64,000 bases of DNA from Phascolarctos cinereus (taxonomy: Eukaryota; Chordata; Mammalia; Diprotodontia; Phascolarctidae): assembly GCF_002099425.1 (NCBI RefSeq), contig NW_018344126.1:6356001-6420000 (forward strand), given 5' to 3'. The notes beneath the pieces are model-generated. The model saw nothing but the letters and a program-made list of their open reading frames with translations, ran no database searches and was not told the origin of the DNA. Below are positions 11,601 through 22,812 of this stretch, piece after piece; position 1 is the first letter of the stretch, and the number at the start of each line of letters is the position of its first letter. Position numbers and translations under genes: made by a program.

Positions 11601-12349
11601 CATTTATTAATTGAGGAATAGCTCTCTTTTTTTAAAAATAAATTTGACTTAGTTCTTTGTATGCTTGAGAAGAAATGAGGGCTTTATCAGAGGAACTTGC
11701 TTCAATTTTTGTTTTGAGTTACTATTGCTAACTGTATTACCCTCGATCCTATTCTCCACATTTATTCTATTCTCTCTCCTTTCACCACATCCCTACTCAA
11801 AAAGTGTTTTGCTTCTGACAACCCCCTCCCCAAATTTGCTCTCCTTTCTATTACCCCCCTTCTCTTCCCTTTCCCCCTACTTTCATGTAGGGTAACATAG
11901 ATTTCTATAACCAATTGAGTGTGTTATGCTGTCTTTGAACCAATTCTGATGAGAGTAAGATTCATTTACTCCCCTATATCTCCTCCCTTTTCCCCTCCAT
12001 TGTAAAAACATTTTCTTGCCTCTTTTATGTGAAATAATTTACCCCATTCTACCTCTCCCTTTCTCTTTCTCCTAGTATATTCCTTTCTTCCTTTAATTTT
12101 ATTTTTTAGGTACCATCCCTTCATATTCAGGTCACACCTGTGACCTCTGTCTATAAATACACCTTCAAACTACCCTAATAATGAAAAAGGCCTTATAAAA
12201 AAAAATATCATCTTCCTATGTAAGAATGTAAACAGTTTAACTTTAATAAGTCCCTTGTGATTTCTCTTTCCTGTTTACCTTTCTATGCTTCTCTTGAGTC
12301 TTGTATTTGAAAGTCAATTTTTCTATTCAGCTCTGGTCTTTTCTCAAAA

Positions 12350-13431
12350 ATGCCTGAAATTCCTCTATGTCATTGAAAGTCCACATTTCCCCTCATGAAT
12401 TATCTTCAGTTTTGCTGGGTTGGTGATTCTTGGTTGTAATTCTAGCTTCTTTGCCCTCCAGAATATCATAGTCTAAGCCCTATAACTCTTTAATACAGAA
12501 GCTGCTAAATCTTGTGTTATCCTGATTGTGGCTCCATGATACTTGAATTGTTTCTTTCTGGCTGCTTGCAATATTTTGTCCTTCACCTGGGAACTCTAGA
12601 ATTTGGCTATAATATTCCTGGGAGTTTCCATTTGGGATCTCTTTCAAGAGGAGATTGGTGTATTTTTTTCTGTCTTTATTTTACCCTCTGGTTCTAGAAT
12701 ATTAGAACAGTCTTCCTTGATATTTTCTTGAAATATAATGTCTGGCTTTTTTTTTTATCATGGCTGTCAGGTAGTTCAACAATTTTTAAATTATCTCTCC
12801 TGGATCCATTTTCCAGGTCAGTGATTTTTCCAATGAGAAATTTCACATTGTCTTCTATTATTTCATTCTTTTGGTTTTCTTTCATTGTTTCTTGATTTCT
12901 CATAAAGTCATTAGCTTCCACTTGTTCCATTCTAATTTTTAAGGAATTATTATCTTCAGTGAGCTTTTGGACCTCTTTTTTTCCATTTGCTCAATTCTGC
13001 TTTTTATGGCACTCTTTTTCTCATTGACTTTTTGGACCATTTTTACCAATTGGCCTAATCTGTTTTTTAAGATATTATTTTCTTCAGTATTTTTGTTTTG
13101 TCTCTCTTACCAATCTGTTGACTAACTTTTCATTATTTTCTTGTGTCACTCTCATTTCTCTTTCCAATTTTTCCTCTGCTTCTCTGACTTGCTTTTCAAA
13201 ATCCTTTTTTCATCTCTTCCATGGCCTCAGACAAATTCACACTTTTCTTGGACACTTGGATATAAGAGCTTTGCCTTTGTCTTCTTCTGAGTATGAGTTT
13301 TGATCTTTCATGTCACCATAGTAACTTTTTATAGTGAGAGTTTTTTTCATTGTTTGCTCATTTTCCAAGCCTATTATTGACTTTTTTAACTCTTTGTTAA
13401 GGCAGGGCTCTGCTTCCAGGGTGGAGGGCAA
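12350..13431 (-). pseudogene. L1/HAL1 ORF1 of element B
   Basis: ORF1 encodes the L1 RNA-binding chaperone that coats element RNA. The N-terminus is readable at 13431-13237 (- strand): 'MKKTLTIKSYYGDMKD' then 'EEDKGKALISK'. A coiled-coil region follows, and 12930-12694 holds 'EQVEANDFMRNQE', 'FLIGKITDLE' and 'RRDNLKIVELPDSHD', the coiled-coil end and the start of the RNA-recognition domain. The frame is broken by several stops and shifts; a full ORF1 of this family would be about 340-370 codons. Confidence 0.8.
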
Positions 13432-14292
13432 ACTGTCCTGAGCTTCAGGGGTTTTGTTCAGCTATTTTCAGAGATATTTCTAGGAACTATAAGTTTTCAG
13501 TTCTTCCAAGGTGGTATGATCTAAGGAAAGTTGTTTAGTCCTCTCCTGGCCAGTGTTCTGGTCTGTGAGTGACTACAAACACTTTGGTCTGCCTTGGAAT
13601 TTTTAAGAGGGTCCCTCCTCCACTGCGGCTGCAAACTCTGCCATGTTAATGCTCCTCCTTCCTTTGCGACCACCACTCAGGACTTTGACCTAGATCTGAG
13701 CATGGGCAAAGCAATCAAGTCCAGCATCAGTGCTAGCAAAAATAACCCCGCAATCTCCCCCTGACCAGTTGTTCAAGCCCTCTACCCTCTATGGACTGTG
13801 GGCTTAGGCCTCTGGAAGCAGCTGCTGCCACTGCTGGTGCTGATTCAGTCACTCCCAAGGCCTATTCCTGGTTTGCTGTGGCTGTAGCTATGCTTGCACA
13901 GCCTGCACTGGACTTTGCTCCACTCTCACCCAGATCTGACAGATTTTTCCTTTTGTCCCTCCAAGTTGTCGTTGGCATCTGTGGTCTGAGAAGTCTGGAA
14001 ATCGTCATTTCTGCCAGTGATTGTCTCCCTGAGGTCTGCTCTGAATTATCTGGGCCCCAGTCTGCACTGTTTCAGCCTATACTGGACTGCTCTCCTCTCT
14101 CACCCTGATGAACAGACGTTCTTGCCAACCTTACCAGCTGTCGTGGGCTGGAAATTTGCTTCACTCCATCTTTTTGTGGATTCCACTACTCTAGAACTTG
14201 TTCAGTGTCATTTCTTAAAGGTATTTGGGGGACTTTGGGAAAGATCTCAGGTGAGTCCTTGCCTTTACTCTGTCATCCTGGCTTCGCCTCCC

Positions 14293-15020
14293 AGAAATTC
14301 TTTAGCTTAATTTATGAATATTTATCTAACAAAGCAGAAATTTGCTTCAATAATTCAAAAGAGCGGTGATTGAATCAATCTGTGAGTGCTTCCTCCACTA
14401 ATAAGTATCATAACTCTGGTTAAAATGATTTCTTGCCTGGTAGTCAAACTTCTGCTCATTAGCCTCTCTTAATTGAACTAGGCTGGTCTTCTGATGATTG
14501 AAACAATTCCCAGACCTGCATTTGAATTCTTTCCAATTAAATAATTTCTACAAGCAATTCATTCACAGAACATAACTTCATGCCATGGTATATTTAAAGT
14601 AGGACTTAAATATATTCCATCCCTCATTTGTAATATACAGAAGCCTGCTCTCATCTACCATATACATTTCCATTGTCCTTTGAGTAACTGTCAACCTTAT
14701 TTCTTCAAAATATTTCATGATCTGCATATAACATGGGGAAAATGTTGATGTTTGAAAGAATGAGCTATTGTCAAAGGGAAAATGAAAAAAAAAACAATTG
14801 TAGTATATTCAAGGTAAATAAGCTCATCAGAAAAAAAAAGTATGATTGGCAAAAAAAAAAAAGTAGCAAGAGTAAGGGATAATGGACAGGCAGCCCTTGT
14901 ATCCTACTGGTATGCAGACCCATGTCAAGAGCTATAAAGGAAAGAACCTCTTTTGAGATAAACCAAAGGGTGTATTGTTAAATATTTAACAACCTTAGCT
15001 CTAAAAAGATAGGACAGAAT
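14293..15020. other. Unassigned AT-rich sequence
   Basis: No gene or repeat is named here. Several A-runs are present near 14790-14865. Confidence 0.4.
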
Positions 15021-15215
15021 TCAAAGTTTAATTGGCATTCTTAACATTTTCTCCATCACTTTTTAAAGTCTTGACAATAAACAAAACAAATTAAGCTATG
15101 ATTTGCAGCAGTTGCTGATTTCTGAGGTGTAAATGTTCATGCTGAAAAGTTAACAATGATCTCATTAACTGACATGAGATGGCTCCTATATACCACTAGA
15201 GGAATCCAGATTTAT
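15020..15215. repeat. Unclassified interspersed repeat, copy 1
   Basis: This stretch matches the right flank of element G (37665-37870): both contain 'attttctccatcacttt', a 'gacaataaacaaaac'/'gtcaacaaaataat' stretch, 'atttctgagg.gtaaatg.tcatg' and a later 'agctcc'/'ggctcc' block, in the same order and spacing. I cannot name the family; it could be an old DNA transposon or an LTR piece. Confidence 0.55.
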
Positions 15216-17173
15216 GCCAGGATATAAGCAAGCATCACAAAAAGGGAGAAGGCAGGGATGAGTAGCAATCTGCATGGATGGAAGGATTGTGTATATAAAG
15301 ATTATAGATTCATCCAACTGTGAAAGAAGTACAAAATTAGATTAGGAAAAAAAAAACATTCGTCTATGTATGATTCAAGTTATAACCCACAGACTTAAAG
15401 GACAGCTATCACTATATTATCTCCACTTTCCTGGCTCTCTCACTTGCAAGATAGAACAGATAAGAAAAAAGAAAAGGAAGAAAGGACATGCTCCTTCGGT
15501 TTATTATGCCTTTCTATCTTTTTACCACCTTCTGGGAAAACAGGTGAAAATTAGATAAGTCACCTGGAGATTACCTTTTTCTACTGTACACTTTACAAAG
15601 AGGCTTAATCACTGTGCATTTTGCCTGACAGTTCTCTAGGGTAAATCAGCTCCTTCATTGTCTTTGGAGGCCTTTTCACAGGGACCTGTCATTACCATGC
15701 TTTCTTTCTGTGATTTTTATGTCTTTGTCCACATGCTAAATAGTTGATCTTCTCAACTTCTTTCATTTGATACATTTCTGTAAAAGAGAATAATTTTGTT
15801 TGATACTGTCTCTCAAAAGTCCTATGCTTCTAATCATATTAAAAAAAAATTCTCCTTGGACAAAAATAACTACAAGTGATGTAGGGTTTTTTCTACGTAA
15901 ATAATGATGCTCATTGGATTGTAAATAGGATTGTCATATCATATATGAGAAACAGCACCCATGGTCATGCATTTTCTTGGAATTCATTTTCATCGGTATG
16001 AGATTTTGCCAGCATTTACTTTGGAAAGAATATTACTTTTATTTCCTAATTTTTTTTCCCTCTCCAATCCATACCTGCATTCCCTTTCTCCCACTATTGT
16101 AAAAGAGGAATCTTAGGTTGAAAAGCTGAGCCAAATTGGATTATATTATAAATACGCTTTTAATACTTTTATATTGTACTATTTAACTTTGCTACTACTC
16201 TTAGCATATCAAAATATTAGTATATTAAAAATCTAAGCTAAGAGATTAGCATAATCCACTAAAAACAAATTTGGGGAACAAAAAGACTCACTTTGAATTG
16301 GCATAGTCATATAATTTGGATAATTACGTGCCCTGCAAAGTACCTTACTTTAAAATTTACTCTCCTCCCCATATTAGTTTATGCACATTTTTTTTTGTAT
16401 CAGAAGAACCTGATAAATAATAATGTGTCAGCAGAATGCAAATGGCAAAGGGACTCATTTCACAGCCTAAAATCTCAAATTATGTTTTTTTTTCCCTGTC
16501 AGTTTTTTAAAATGTACATGCAAGTTAGAGAAAATATCTTAGTAGTAATAGTGTTAGTAAAGTTACTCAGAACATTCTTGTTGATAGCAATGTTGAATGG
16601 ATGTGCAATTTCATCTGTATAGGGAACTCCTAGAGGAAGACTTGCATCTATCAATGAAAGTCAGTACCACAGCACATTCTTCACAACACATAATTTTAGA
16701 AAGTGCTGGGCTATGAACTGCAACCCAGCATGTCATGACAAACATATACAAACAAAACAACAAACACTGGGAATTACAGACACAAATACAGATCCTTATA
16801 CATTTTCCCCCTTTTTTGTTTTAAAGAATAACTTTTTAGAAAATCTCCAAATATAATTTGGTGAGAGGTCATAACCACTATCTCAAAGGCAATAGAAAAT
16901 AATTATATTGTTCACACAACACAGTCTGAATAATTGATTCTAATATAGCATGGTACAGAATGGAAGGACTTGTAAGTCCTTGCAGTGTTATTTATTAAAA
17001 CTATTTCTCCACTTAAAGTGGCCAGTATTTTTCTTAACAACTACAAATGTACCTTATTCAAAAAACTGTGTATGTGTATGTAGGTATATGTGTGTGTCTA
17101 TGCATGTAATTAAGGGAACTATAAATATGTATAGATCTCAAGGTAAGAGAAATAAACTAAAAAAAAAAAGCAT
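15216..17173. other. Unassigned AT-rich sequence
   Basis: No gene or repeat could be named. The 109-codon frame at 16293-16622 is not similar to any protein family I know and is probably chance. A TATG/TGTG-rich patch is at 17065-17110. Confidence 0.4.
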
Positions 17174-17514
17174 AACCAGCTGAATATAGAAATCTAGCTT
17201 ACCTGACAGGGTAGTGGAAGGGGAGAAGTTTAGGTAAAGATGGGAGAGACTGACAGAAGTTATGGCAAATCAGAGGAGGAAATAAATAGAAGCAAAACAA
17301 TGGTGAGGAGGGAATGGGTGAAATGAGATGCAGCAAAAGCAGAATTTATGAGAAAATTTGTTTTTTTCTTAAGTCTTACATCAACAAAATAGAAAAAAAA
17401 AGATCAATGCTACTTAAAGAAAAAGAAATAACAAATTAAAAATCCCCAAGTGAGCACCAAATTTTAAATCCTGAAAAATAAAAAATGAGATTAATGAGAT
17501 TGAAGTAAAAAAAA
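17174..17514 (+). mobile_element. Inverted 3' segment of element C
   Basis: The + strand shows the family's 3' UTR in forward order ('atagaaatctagcttacctg', 'gtggaaggggagaag', then 'agaagcaaaacaatgg', 'gaggagggaatgggtgaaat'), while the adjoining part of C at 17515-17695 is on the - strand. A 21-bp sequence at 17175-17195 recurs as its exact reverse complement at 17515-17535, marking the edge of the inversion. Confidence 0.65.
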
Positions 17515-18512
17515 ATGATTTCTATATTCAGCTGGTTGTGTTTATTATTCCCTCTTTGAGCCAATATTAATGAGAACAAGGTTTAAGTGATCCTTATTGC
17601 CCACCCACTTATCTTCCCCTCCACTGTAATAAGTCTTTTGCAACTCTTTTTGTGAAATAATTTGACCCATTCTACCTCTCCCATCTTTATTTGTTTTCTT
17701 ATTTATTTTTAAGTAATTAATTAATTTATTTCTAGTTTGCAACATTCACTTCCACAAGATTTTGAATTCCAATTTTTTCTCCCCATCTCTCCCTTCCCCT
17801 CACCCCAAGAAGGCATGCATTCTGCATACCCATTCCCCAAATCTGCCCTCCCTTCTATCACCCTCCCCCACCTTCTCTTATCCCCTTCCCCTTCTATTTT
17901 CCTGTAGGGCAGAATAGATTTCTATACCCCATTGCCTATATATCTTATTTCCAGTAGCACGTGAAAACATTTTTTTAAACATATGTTTTTAAAACTTTAG
18001 GTTTCAAATTTTCTCTCTTCCTCCCTCCCCACCCACCCTCATTGAAAGGGAAAGCAACTCAATATAGGTTGTACATGTACAGTTATGCAAAACACTTCCA
18101 TAGTGGACATGTTGTGAAAAACAAACTCTATTTCCCTTAATCCTATCCTGCCCTCCCATTTATTCTATTCTTTCTTTTGACCCTGTCCCTCCTCAGAAGT
18201 ATTTCCTTCTGATTACCCCCTTTCCCAACCTGCCCTCCTCTCTATCATCCCCCTGCTCTCTTGTCCCCTATTTTCCTGTAGTATAAAATAGATTCCCATG
18301 CCCAATTGAGTGTGTATGTTATTCTCTCCTTAACCCAAATCTGATGACAGTAAAATTCATTCATTCCCTCTCACCTTCCCCCACTTCCCCTCCACTGTAA
18401 AAGCTTTTTGTTGCCTTTTTATGTGAGATAATTTACCCTATTCTACCTCTCCCTTTTTCTTTCTCCCAGTACAATCATCTCTCAACCCTTTCTTAAATTT
18501 TTTGATATCATC

Positions 18513-18514
<2 letters not shown>

Positions 18515-18548
<34 letters not shown>
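18515..18548. repeat. (TG)n in element D 3' UTR
   Basis: A TG run of about 17 units lies at the position where elements F and G carry (GATA)n. Confidence 0.9.
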
Positions 18549-18549
<1 letters not shown>

Positions 18550-18719
18550 TTTTCCTCCAACTACCGGAAAATGGAGAAAGGTCTCATGAATTATAAATAT
18601 TATTTTTCCATGTAGGAATGTAAACAGTTCAACTTTGAAAAGTCTCTTATGATTTCTCTTTACTGTTTACCTTTTCATGTTTCTCTTGAGTCTTGTATTT
18701 GAAAATCAAATTTTCTATT

Positions 18720-19770
18720 CAGCTCTGGTCTTTTTATCAAGAATGCTTGAAAGTCCTCTATTTCATTGAATATCTACTTTTCCCCCTGAAGGATTATACT
18801 CATTTTTGCTGGGTAGATGATTCTTTGTTTTAATTCTAGCTCCTTTGACCTCTGGAATGTTGTATTCTAAGCCCTCTAGTCCTTTAATGTAGAAGCTGCT
18901 AAATCTTGTGTTATCCTGATTGTGTCTCCACAATACTTGAATAGTTTCTCTCTGGCTACTTGCAATATTTTCTCCTTGACCTGTGAACTCTGGAATTTGG
19001 CTATAATATTCTTAGAGTTTTCTTTTTGGGATCTTTTTCAGGAGGTGATCAGTGGATTCTTTCCATTTCTATTTTGCCTTTTGCTTCTAGAATATCAGGG
19101 CAGTTTTCCTTGATAATTTCTTTAAAGATCATGGTTTTCTAGTTGTCCAGTAATTTTTGAGTTATCTCTCCTGGATCTATTTTACAGGTCAGTTGTTTTT
19201 CCAATGAGATATTTCACATTGTCTTCTATTTTTTTTCATTCTTTTGGTTTTGTTTTATAATTTCTTGATTTCTCATAGAGCCATTAGCTTCCATTTGCTC
19301 CCTTTTAATTTTCAAGGAATTATTTTCTTCAGTGAGCTTTTGGACCTCCGTTTCCATTTAGCCAGTTCTGCTTTTTAAGGCATTCTTATCCTCATTGGTT
19401 TTTTTGGACCTCTTTTACCATTTGGGTTAGTTTATTTTTAAGGTATTATTTTCTTCAGTATTTTTGGGGGTCTTTTAGCAAGCTGTTGACCCATTTTCCA
19501 TAATTTTCTTACATCATTTCTCTTCCCAATTTTTTCTCTACTTTTCTTACTCGATTTTCAAAATACTTTTTGAGCTCTTCCATGGCCTGAGACCAATTCA
19601 TATTTTTTTGGAGGCTTTGGATGTAGGAGCCTTGACTTTGTTGTCTTCTTCTGGTTGTATGTTTTGATCTTTTTTGTCACCAAAGTAAGATTATATAGTC
19701 TGAGGTTTATTTTTCCTCTGTTTGCTCATGTTCTCAGCCAATTATTTGACTTTTTAACTCTTTGTTAAGG
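18720..19770 (-). pseudogene. L1/HAL1 ORF1 of element D
   Basis: The - strand carries the ORF1 landmarks in order: the start 'agcaaacagagg' region near 19725, 'ggtgacaaaaaagatcaaaa' near 19680, coiled-coil coding text with 'ttccatttagccagttctg' on the + strand, 'ggataacacaagatttagca' near 18905, and the end near 18730. It is broken by frameshifts and stops. The encoded protein would be an RNA-binding coiled-coil trimer like L1 ORF1p. Confidence 0.7.
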
Positions 19771-20690
19771 TAGGGTTCTTCTTCCAGTGTGAAAGGCATA
19801 TTGCCCCAAGCTTCAGGGATTTTGTGCAGCTGTTTTCAATAATACTTCTAGAGACCTGCAAATTTTCAGGTTTTTTTTTTTTTACAAAGTAGTATGATCA
19901 AAGGTGAGGTGTTTGTTCTTTTCCTGGACTGTGCTCTGGTCTATGAATGACCAGAATAAGTCTTTTCTGCCTTGGACCTGTGAGGAGGATTTACTCTTCA
20001 CTACTGCAACAAGATTTGCCACACCAGCACTCCTCCTTGCCCCACGACTTCCACTCAGTACTGCCGCACAGATCCAAAGCAAGGGAGTCATTCCTCAGTG
20101 CCAGTAAAGAGATCCCTGAAATCCCCCTCTGATCAGCTGTTTGATCCTCCCCCCACCCAAGAGCTCTGGAATTAACCACTGCCATTGTGGCCATTGCCCA
20201 CAGGTTACCCTGGGCCTAGGGCTAGGCCAGCTTCTCTCTGATCCAGGTCTGAAAGACCTTTCCCACCAACCTCCTAAGTTGTCTTTGGTGTTTATGGGTT
20301 GAGAAGTCTGGAAGCCACCACAGCTGCCCATGATTCAGTCTCCTGAGGCCTGCTCCAGGTTTGCTTTGGTCCTGTTGCCTGAAAGACCTACACTGAACTT
20401 GCACTCCTCTCTCAGCCTTATGCAACATGCCTTTCTGATCATCCAGATTGCTTTAGGCTGGAAATGTGTTTCATTCTGTCTTTTTGTGGGTTCTGCTGCT
20501 CTAAAATTTGTTTCGAGCCATTTTCCCCAGGTATTTGGGGGAAAGCTCAAGCAAGTCATTGCTTTTACTCTGCCATCTTGGCTCCACCCCTCTCTCTGTT
20601 CCTTCTGCTCCCAGTATTCTCTTCTTTCTCATCTCTTCATTATTTTTATGACATTACCTCAAATTCGTATTATACCCATTTTCCCTGTAT

Positions 20691-20776
20691 GTATATATTT
20701 ATAATATATATGTATGTGTGTGTATATATATATACACACAAAGATACATATATATGTATATACATATATATTCAAC
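20691..20776. repeat. (TATG)n/(TA)n tract in element C
   Basis: A TA/TG-rich microsatellite in the 3' UTR of C, at the same relative place as the (TG)n of D and the (GATA)n of F and G. Confidence 0.85.
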
Positions 20777-20961
20777 TGTACTATTAGTGATAACAATTTT
20801 TGGAATTACAATTATCATCTTCCCATGTAGGGATGTAAACAGTAGTTAAGTTCTATTGAATCCCTTATGTTTTCTTTTACCTTGTTGCCTGTTTATTCTC
20901 TTGGGGCTTGATGTTGGAGATCAAAATTCTGGTCTTCTCGTTATGAAAGCTTGAACTCCTT

Positions 20962-21990
20962 CTATTTCATTGAGCACCCACTTTTTCCTTGATGTGTATT
21001 TAATTTAACTGGAGAAGTGATTCTTGCTTGTAGTCCTAGCTTCTTTGCCTTCCATGTTCCATGTTCCATGTTCCATGACCTCCAGTCCTTTGATGTTACA
21101 GCTGCTAAGTCCTGTGTAATTCTGATTATGGCTTCCTGATATTTGAATTGTTTCTTTCTGGCCACTTCTAGTATTATTTTTTCCTTCACTTTATAATTTT
21201 GAATTTTGGCTATAATGTTCCTTGGATTTTTTATTTTGTGATCTCTTTCTTGAGGTGATTGGTGGATTCTTTCAACATCTATTTTGCCCTCTGCTTCCAG
21301 GATATCAGGGCAGTTTTCTTGATTATTTCTTGAAAGATTCTTCCCAGGTCCTCCTTTTGATTATAGTTTTCAAGTAGTCCAATGATTCTGACATTGTCTC
21401 ACCAGGATCTATTTTTCATGTCAGTTGTTTCTCACATAAGATATTTTACATTTTCTTCTAGCATTTTTAAAAATTCTTTTGAATTTGTTTGATTGATTCT
21501 TGATATCTAATAGAGTCACTAATTTCCACTGGCCGAATTCTAACTTTTAAGGAGTGTTTTCCTCAGTTAGCTTTCATACTTACTTTTCCATTTGGCCAAT
21601 TGTACTTTATAAGGAGTATTGTTTTCTTCACTGAATTTTTGTATCTCCTTTCCCCATTTAGCCAATTCTACTTTTTAAGCAATTGTTTTCTTTTCCCAAG
21701 CTGTTGACTCTTTTATTTCCATAATTCTCTTGAGTAACTCTCATTTCTTTTCCCAGTTTCTCTTCCACCTCTCTTATATGATTTTTAAGCTCCTTTTTGA
21801 ACTCTTCTATGAGTTTTTTTTCCTGGTTTTGAGACCACTTTTGTTTTTCTTTGGATTTTGCCCACAATTGTTTTAACATTGTTGACTTCTTCTCAATTTG
21901 TGTTGTGATCTTCTCTGTCACCATAATAACTTTGTATGGTCAGATTCTTTTTGTTATTGTTGTTTGCTCATCTTTTTTGGCCTTTTTCCT
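20962..21990 (-). pseudogene. L1/HAL1 ORF1 of element C
   Basis: Two long open pieces survive. 21924-21658 (88 codons) is a charged coiled-coil region: 'MVTEKITTQIEKKSTM', then 'REVEEKLGKEMRVTQEN', heptad-like with many E and K. 21189-20962 (75 codons) is the C-terminal RNA-binding part: 'ARKKQFKYQEAIIRI', 'TQDLAAVTSKDW' and 'GLQARIT', matching the 'LTADLSAETL...FQPRISYP' block of L1 ORF1p. A heptamer, ttccatg, is repeated four times at 21050-21077 and changes the residues before GLQARIT. The copy is not translatable as a whole. Confidence 0.85.
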
Positions 21991-22059
21991 TTCTTTTAAA
22001 TTTGAGCTCTGCTTCTGGGGTGGAAGGGGCACTGCCACAGACTTTTTGTGCCGGGGCTG

Positions 22060-22745
22060 CAGGCCCTATTTGTTTACCTGGTGCTGCACTGATGTTGCCC
22101 TGAGGCCCACTTGGAGATTCTTGTATCTGGTGCTATACTGAAGGGGGGAATTTCTGGCATTGCTGGAGGCCATAGAGTTCTGACAACTTACCTGATGCTG
22201 ACCCAGGGTTCTAATACTGGTATCTGGCATTTACTGAGACTGGATGGGGTGTTTTTGCATTTCCCAGGAATACACTGAAACACATGGTGGAGGTTGTGCT
22301 GGTGGCTGCCTGTTTATCCAGGGTTACACTGAAGTATGTGGAGGTCTGGCCACTATAGTTGCCTGTTTGCCTGTAGCTTTGCTGAAGTAAGTGGTGGTCC
22401 TAAGAACTGGAGTCTGCTTTTCCCCCTAGGAGGCAAGCAGAAGCAAGGAGGTCCTGGTGTTGGAGTTTGCTTGCTCCACCACCCTGGAGCCCAGGATCTA
22501 CCACTGGTTGCTGAGGTGGGGTTTGCTGTGATGGTTTCTGTCCTAGACTGTGCTTCCCTTTTACCCAAGTGAGACAGACCTTTCCTGTCAATCTTTCAAG
22601 TTTCTTGGGGTCAAATATTGTTTCAACCCATCTTTTTTCTAGTTCTGCTGTTCCAGCATCTGTGTTGGAGTGCCATTTTATGTTTGTTTGGAGGTAAATA
22701 TGGGAGATTTATGATGATTTGCTACTTTGCCATCTTGACTACTGG
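22060..22745 (-). promoter_or_regulatory. Repetitive 5' UTR of element C
   Basis: At least six imperfect units of about 53 bases can be seen from 22080 to 22430. The shared core on the + strand is '(t)actga' followed by a G-rich 'gtggtgg/gtggagg', with cores at about 22088, 22137, 22197, 22233, 22274, 22327 and 22382. Tandem monomers in the 5' UTR act as internal promoters in rodent L1s; that C used them in that way is inference. The other elements in the window lack this arrangement. Confidence 0.55.
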
Positions 22746-22812
22746 AATTGACTTCTCATCTAAGCATGTTTTTACTGACACTTGCAATGAGTTACCTCTA
22801 CCTTTATGATTT

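Larger units (their letters stand above)
11155..14292 (-). mobile_element. Element B: HAL1-like L1 derivative with inverted 3' part
   Basis: The 5' end is at 14292 (- strand gggaggcgaagccaggatga). Then come a 5' UTR of the B/D/F/G/H type, ORF1 (about 12350-13430), a G/A-rich stretch, and a short late-ORF2 segment ('cctctgataaagccctcatt' on the - strand near 11680) that stops at about 11601. The next piece of the same element, ORF2 end and part of the 3' UTR, lies at 11155-11600 but on the + strand. Endonuclease and reverse transcriptase are missing. No poly-A tail or target duplication was found. Confidence 0.8.
17696..20592 (-). mobile_element. Element D: HAL1-like element nested in C
   Basis: D begins at 20592 (- strand ggtggagccaagatggcaga), with a 5' UTR of the B/F/G/H type, ORF1 (about 18720-19770), a G/A-rich 3' UTR holding a (TG)n at 18515-18548, and an end at 17711-17760 ('aatcttgtggaagtgaatgt' on the - strand) plus an A/T tail. 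There is no ORF2 sequence between ORF1 and the 3' UTR. The 3' UTR is two-part, as in F and G. Flanking bases 'cctctc' occur on both sides and the surrounding element C reads through. Confidence 0.85.
17174..22745 (-). mobile_element. Element C: older HAL1-like element, split by D
   Basis: C starts on the - strand at 22745 (ccagtagtcaagatggcaaa), has a distinctive repetitive 5' UTR (22060-22745), ORF1 (20962-21990) and a 3' UTR that is cut at 20593. It resumes left of D at 17695, where the G/A-rich 3' UTR picks up at the next base of the family consensus ('gggagaggtagaatgggtca' on the - strand), and runs to 17515. The final piece, 17174-17514, is turned around. C is more diverged than D, as expected for the host of a nested insertion. 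Confidence 0.75.

Noticed and set aside
13791-14310. 105- and 97-codon frames as genes
   Set aside because: They read the reverse complement of the 5' UTR of element B.
20330-20704. Overlapping open frames on both strands (20330-20704, 20335-20559, 19882-20194)
   Set aside because: All lie in the GC-richer 5' UTR of element D, where low stop density produces frames on both strands.
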